From NCBI GenBank assembly GCA_003694385.1, contig RFKA01000024.1, positions 1 through 6,818 on the forward strand: a stretch of DNA of 6,818 bases. Direction: 5' to 3'. The notes under the pieces are model-generated. The model made no database searches. It saw only the letters and a list, made by a program, of their open reading frames with translations, and was not told where the DNA came from. The stretch comes from Candidatus Woesearchaeota archaeon (GTDB lineage Archaea; Nanobdellota; Nanobdellia; Woesearchaeales; UBA525). Shown here in pieces: positions 5,360-6,818 of this stretch. The first letter of the stretch is position 1, and each line of letters opens with the position of its first letter. Both the position numbers and the translations under genes were made by a program.

Positions 5360-6255
5360 TGCTCTCCCTCCGCGTTCTGAGCACGCTCAGTTGAAGGAGT
5401 CTTTGACTGTTGAGCTTGTGCGGGTTGAGATTGCTTTGCTGTTTGCGCGTCTGGCGCCGTGGTTGTTTCCTCTCCACCCTTGGGCCCTTCGCCCTTGGAT
5501 TCCTCAGCCTTGGACTCCTCAGCTGACTCCTCATCTTTGGACTCCTCAGCGGCTTCTTTTCCACGGGCCTCCTCCTCATCTTTCACATCATCAGCTTTCA
5601 CGATGGGCGTCGCTTTCTTCTCCCCTACGAGCACTTCCGCCTCGGCGATATCTTTCTCGTCAAAGGCGAGAATCTCCTCTTCTCCTTCCGTTGTTTTCTT
5701 CTTCTTCGCCTCTTCCTTGGCTCGTTTCTTCAATAGCTCTTCTTCACTGAAGCGCTCGGGATGCTGCTCGCTGATGAAGGGGCTCCTCGTCGCGAACCCC
5801 ACGCTTGCCTCCTCCTCAACGGTCACGAGGTAGCTCGGGCTGGTGACGACGGTGTCCCCGACGACGACATGGCGGTGCGTAATCATCTGCCGTGCTTGGC
5901 GAGGGCTTCGAGCCAAGTTCTTTTTCACCATAATTGTCTGAAGGCGACGGTTCATGATATCGTTAATCGTGAGGCCGAGAATGTCATCGAATGTCGCTCC
6001 GTGCTTGATGAGGCCGAGACGAACCATGCGGTTGATAAGCTGTTCTCGCTCCTTATCCGCTTGTGCTCCTTGCTGGGCAATGAGCGCTTTCGCCCGGTCC
6101 TTGAAGCGTTTGAGGTACGTGCCCATCTTCCAGATTTCTTTCTTGTTGGCAAGGCCGAACTCCTTCTTGAGCTGCTTCTCTTCTTGGATGCGGCTCCCAA
6201 TCCAAGGGTGGCGGGGCGTCTCGTACTTCTTCCTGATGCGTTTGGGGTCTCCCAT
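5356..6255 (-). CDS. rps4: 30S ribosomal protein S4 (uS4) with long acidic low-complexity C-terminal tail
   Basis: uS4 is a primary 16S rRNA-binding protein that nucleates 30S assembly. Residues 1-170 are a standard archaeal S4: start [18 protein letters not shown], the [18 protein letters not shown] helix, then the S4 RNA-binding domain at about 103-165 containing [19 protein letters not shown]. Archaeal S4 usually ends near here, at about 160-190 residues; this one runs to 299. The extra tail of about 125 residues is charged and probably disordered: a [12 protein letters not shown] basic patch (176-187), a long Glu-rich stretch with AEESK repeats (236-254), and a Gln/Ala/Thr-rich end. The tail is in frame and uninterrupted, and the S11 start overlaps its stop, so it is not a fusion artefact of a lost stop. 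It starts 2 nt after the S13 stop. The tail's function is unknown. Confidence 0.95.
   Translation of the reverse strand: MGDPKRIRKKYETPRHPWIGSRIQEEKQLKKEFGLANKKEIWKMGTYLKRFKDRAKALIAQQGAQADKEREQLINRMVRLGLIKHGATFDDILGLTINDIMNRRLQTIMVKKNLARSPRQARQMITHRHVVVGDTVVTSPSYLVTVEEEASVGFATRSPFISEQHPERFSEEELLKKRAKEEAKKKKTTEGEEEILAFDEKDIAEAEVLVGEKKATPIVKADDVKDEEEARGKEAAEESKDEESAEESKAEESKGEGPKGGEETTTAPDAQTAKQSQPAQAQQSKTPSTERAQNAEGEQ
5494..5550. repeat. In-frame tandem repeat (15-nt unit) in the S4 tail
   Basis: On the plus strand three near-identical 15-mers, CTTGGATTCCTCAGC (5494-5508), CTTGGACTCCTCAGC (5509-5523) and TTTGGACTCCTCAGC (5536-5550), flank a shortened 12-nt copy TGACTCCTCATC (5524-5535). On the coding strand they give [19 protein letters not shown]. 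Copies are nearly identical at the DNA level, which points to recent tandem duplication. Confidence 0.85.
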
Positions 6256-6257
6256 CG

Positions 6258-6719
6258 TTACTTCCTGACCACGGTGACTCGTTTCTTAATCGTGACTTTA
6301 CCCTTGTTCGGGCGATAGTTGCTGCGTGTCCGCTGACCGCGCACGGGGAGGTTCGCCTGGTAGCGGATTCCTTTGTAGCTCCGCATCTTCATCTCGCGCT
6401 TCTTATCCTGCTCGAGCGTGTAGGCGATGTCTCCCATAAGGAGATGCTTATCTTCTCCGCTTTCTGGGTCTTTACGGCGATTGAGGAGCCAGACTGGCAA
6501 GCCGTGTTTCTCGGGGTTGAGCACGACCTCGCTGAGGCGCTTCTCTTCTGCTTCACTGAGCTCTCCTGCGCGTTTGGTACGAGGGATTCCGGCTGCATGC
6601 GCAAGGGCGACGGCAAGATTGAAGCCAACGCCTTTGATGCGCTGAAGCGCCATCTGCAGTGGCTTTTCCCCCTTCAGGTCTGTATTCGCAATGCGAACGA
6701 TGTGCTTGAATTCGGCCAT
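6258..6719 (-). CDS. rps13: 30S ribosomal protein S13 (uS13)
   Basis: uS13 lies in the small-subunit head, contacts the large subunit (bridge B1) and the P-site tRNA. The 153-residue product matches the archaeal form: MAEFKHIVRIANTDLKG start, helix-two-turn-helix segment QRIKGVGFNLAVALAHAAGI (26-45), LLNRRKDPESGEDKHLL (78-94) and the C-terminal LPVRGQRTRSNYR (124-136). The frame continues upstream to a GTG at 6743, adding MRETRRPR, but the family start is the ATG at 6719. No strong Shine-Dalgarno sequence precedes it. It heads the visible ribosomal cluster; S4 begins 2 nt after its stop. Confidence 0.96.
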   Translation of the reverse strand: MAEFKHIVRIANTDLKGEKPLQMALQRIKGVGFNLAVALAHAAGIPRTKRAGELSEAEEKRLSEVVLNPEKHGLPVWLLNRRKDPESGEDKHLLMGDIAYTLEQDKKREMKMRSYKGIRYQANLPVRGQRTRSNYRPNKGKVTIKKRVTVVRK

Positions 6720-6751
6720 TCTGGGTCTTCTCGTCTCTCGCACTGAATGGT

Positions 6752-6783
6752 CGTGGAGAAGTGCTGTTCAGCCGCCCTCCACG
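6752..6783. other. Stem-loop upstream of rps13
   Basis: On the minus strand CGTGGAG (6783-6777) pairs with CTCCACG (6758-6752), 7 bp, enclosing a smaller GCT/AGC stem with a GAAC loop (6772-6763). It ends 32 nt before the S13 ATG. It could be a leader structure or the 3' end of an upstream gene. The remaining stretch to 6818 holds no recognisable gene and no TATA-like box; a short open frame ending in TGA at about 6770-6768 is too short to identify. Confidence 0.4.
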
Positions 6784-6818
6784 CTTGCACTCGGGCGATT
6801 TCCGGGGGAGAACAACGA

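Noticed and set aside
1..6818. Mobile elements, CRISPR arrays or defence genes
   Set aside because: No transposase, integrase, regularly spaced repeats or Cas-like proteins were seen; all coding space is accounted for by housekeeping genes and the suf unit.

Overview
The window is archaeal. Every gene lies on the minus strand, so transcription runs from position 6818 towards 1. The evidence for Archaea is: archaeal-type ribosomal proteins (uS13, uS4, uS11, uL13, uS9 and the archaeal/eukaryotic protein eL18), an archaeal RNA polymerase subunit D, an intron-containing tRNA with a bulge-helix-bulge splice structure, and a TATA-like promoter placed for leaderless transcription. The exact lineage is not visible. 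The order S13-S4-S11-RpoD-tRNA(Leu)-L18e-L13-S9 matches the layout known from euryarchaea. The long acidic tail on S4 and the RpoD without iron-sulfur cysteines would suit a DPANN-type archaeon, but that is a guess.

Reading direction: 6720-6818 is the upstream edge, with a stem-loop but no identifiable gene. Then come S13 (6719-6258), S4 (6255-5356), S11 (5359-4910) and RpoD (4913-4119), packed with 2-nt gaps or 4-nt ATGA overlaps. A tRNA-Leu(GAG) precursor with a 49-nt intron (4120-3988) follows; its first two bases are the last two bases of the rpoD stop codon. L18e (3971-3624), L13 (3623-3201) and S9 (3208-2807) complete the block.

A 71-nt gap (2806-2736) holds a small hairpin, a TATA-like box and an 18-bp palindrome. 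It leads into a second, iron-sulfur cluster unit: a small winged-helix regulator ending in CxxCxxC (2735-2406), sufB (2409-1021) and sufD (1016 to beyond 1). These three are translationally coupled or nearly so. No sufC ATPase gene is visible.

The first block makes small- and large-subunit ribosomal proteins, an RNA polymerase assembly subunit, and the tRNA for the Leu codon that dominates at least sufD. The second makes the SufB-SufD scaffold, probably under an autoregulating, possibly metal- or cluster-sensing repressor. The most notable points are the rpoD stop codon/tRNA overlap, the regulator-operator-sufBD unit, and the repeat-built acidic tail of S4.
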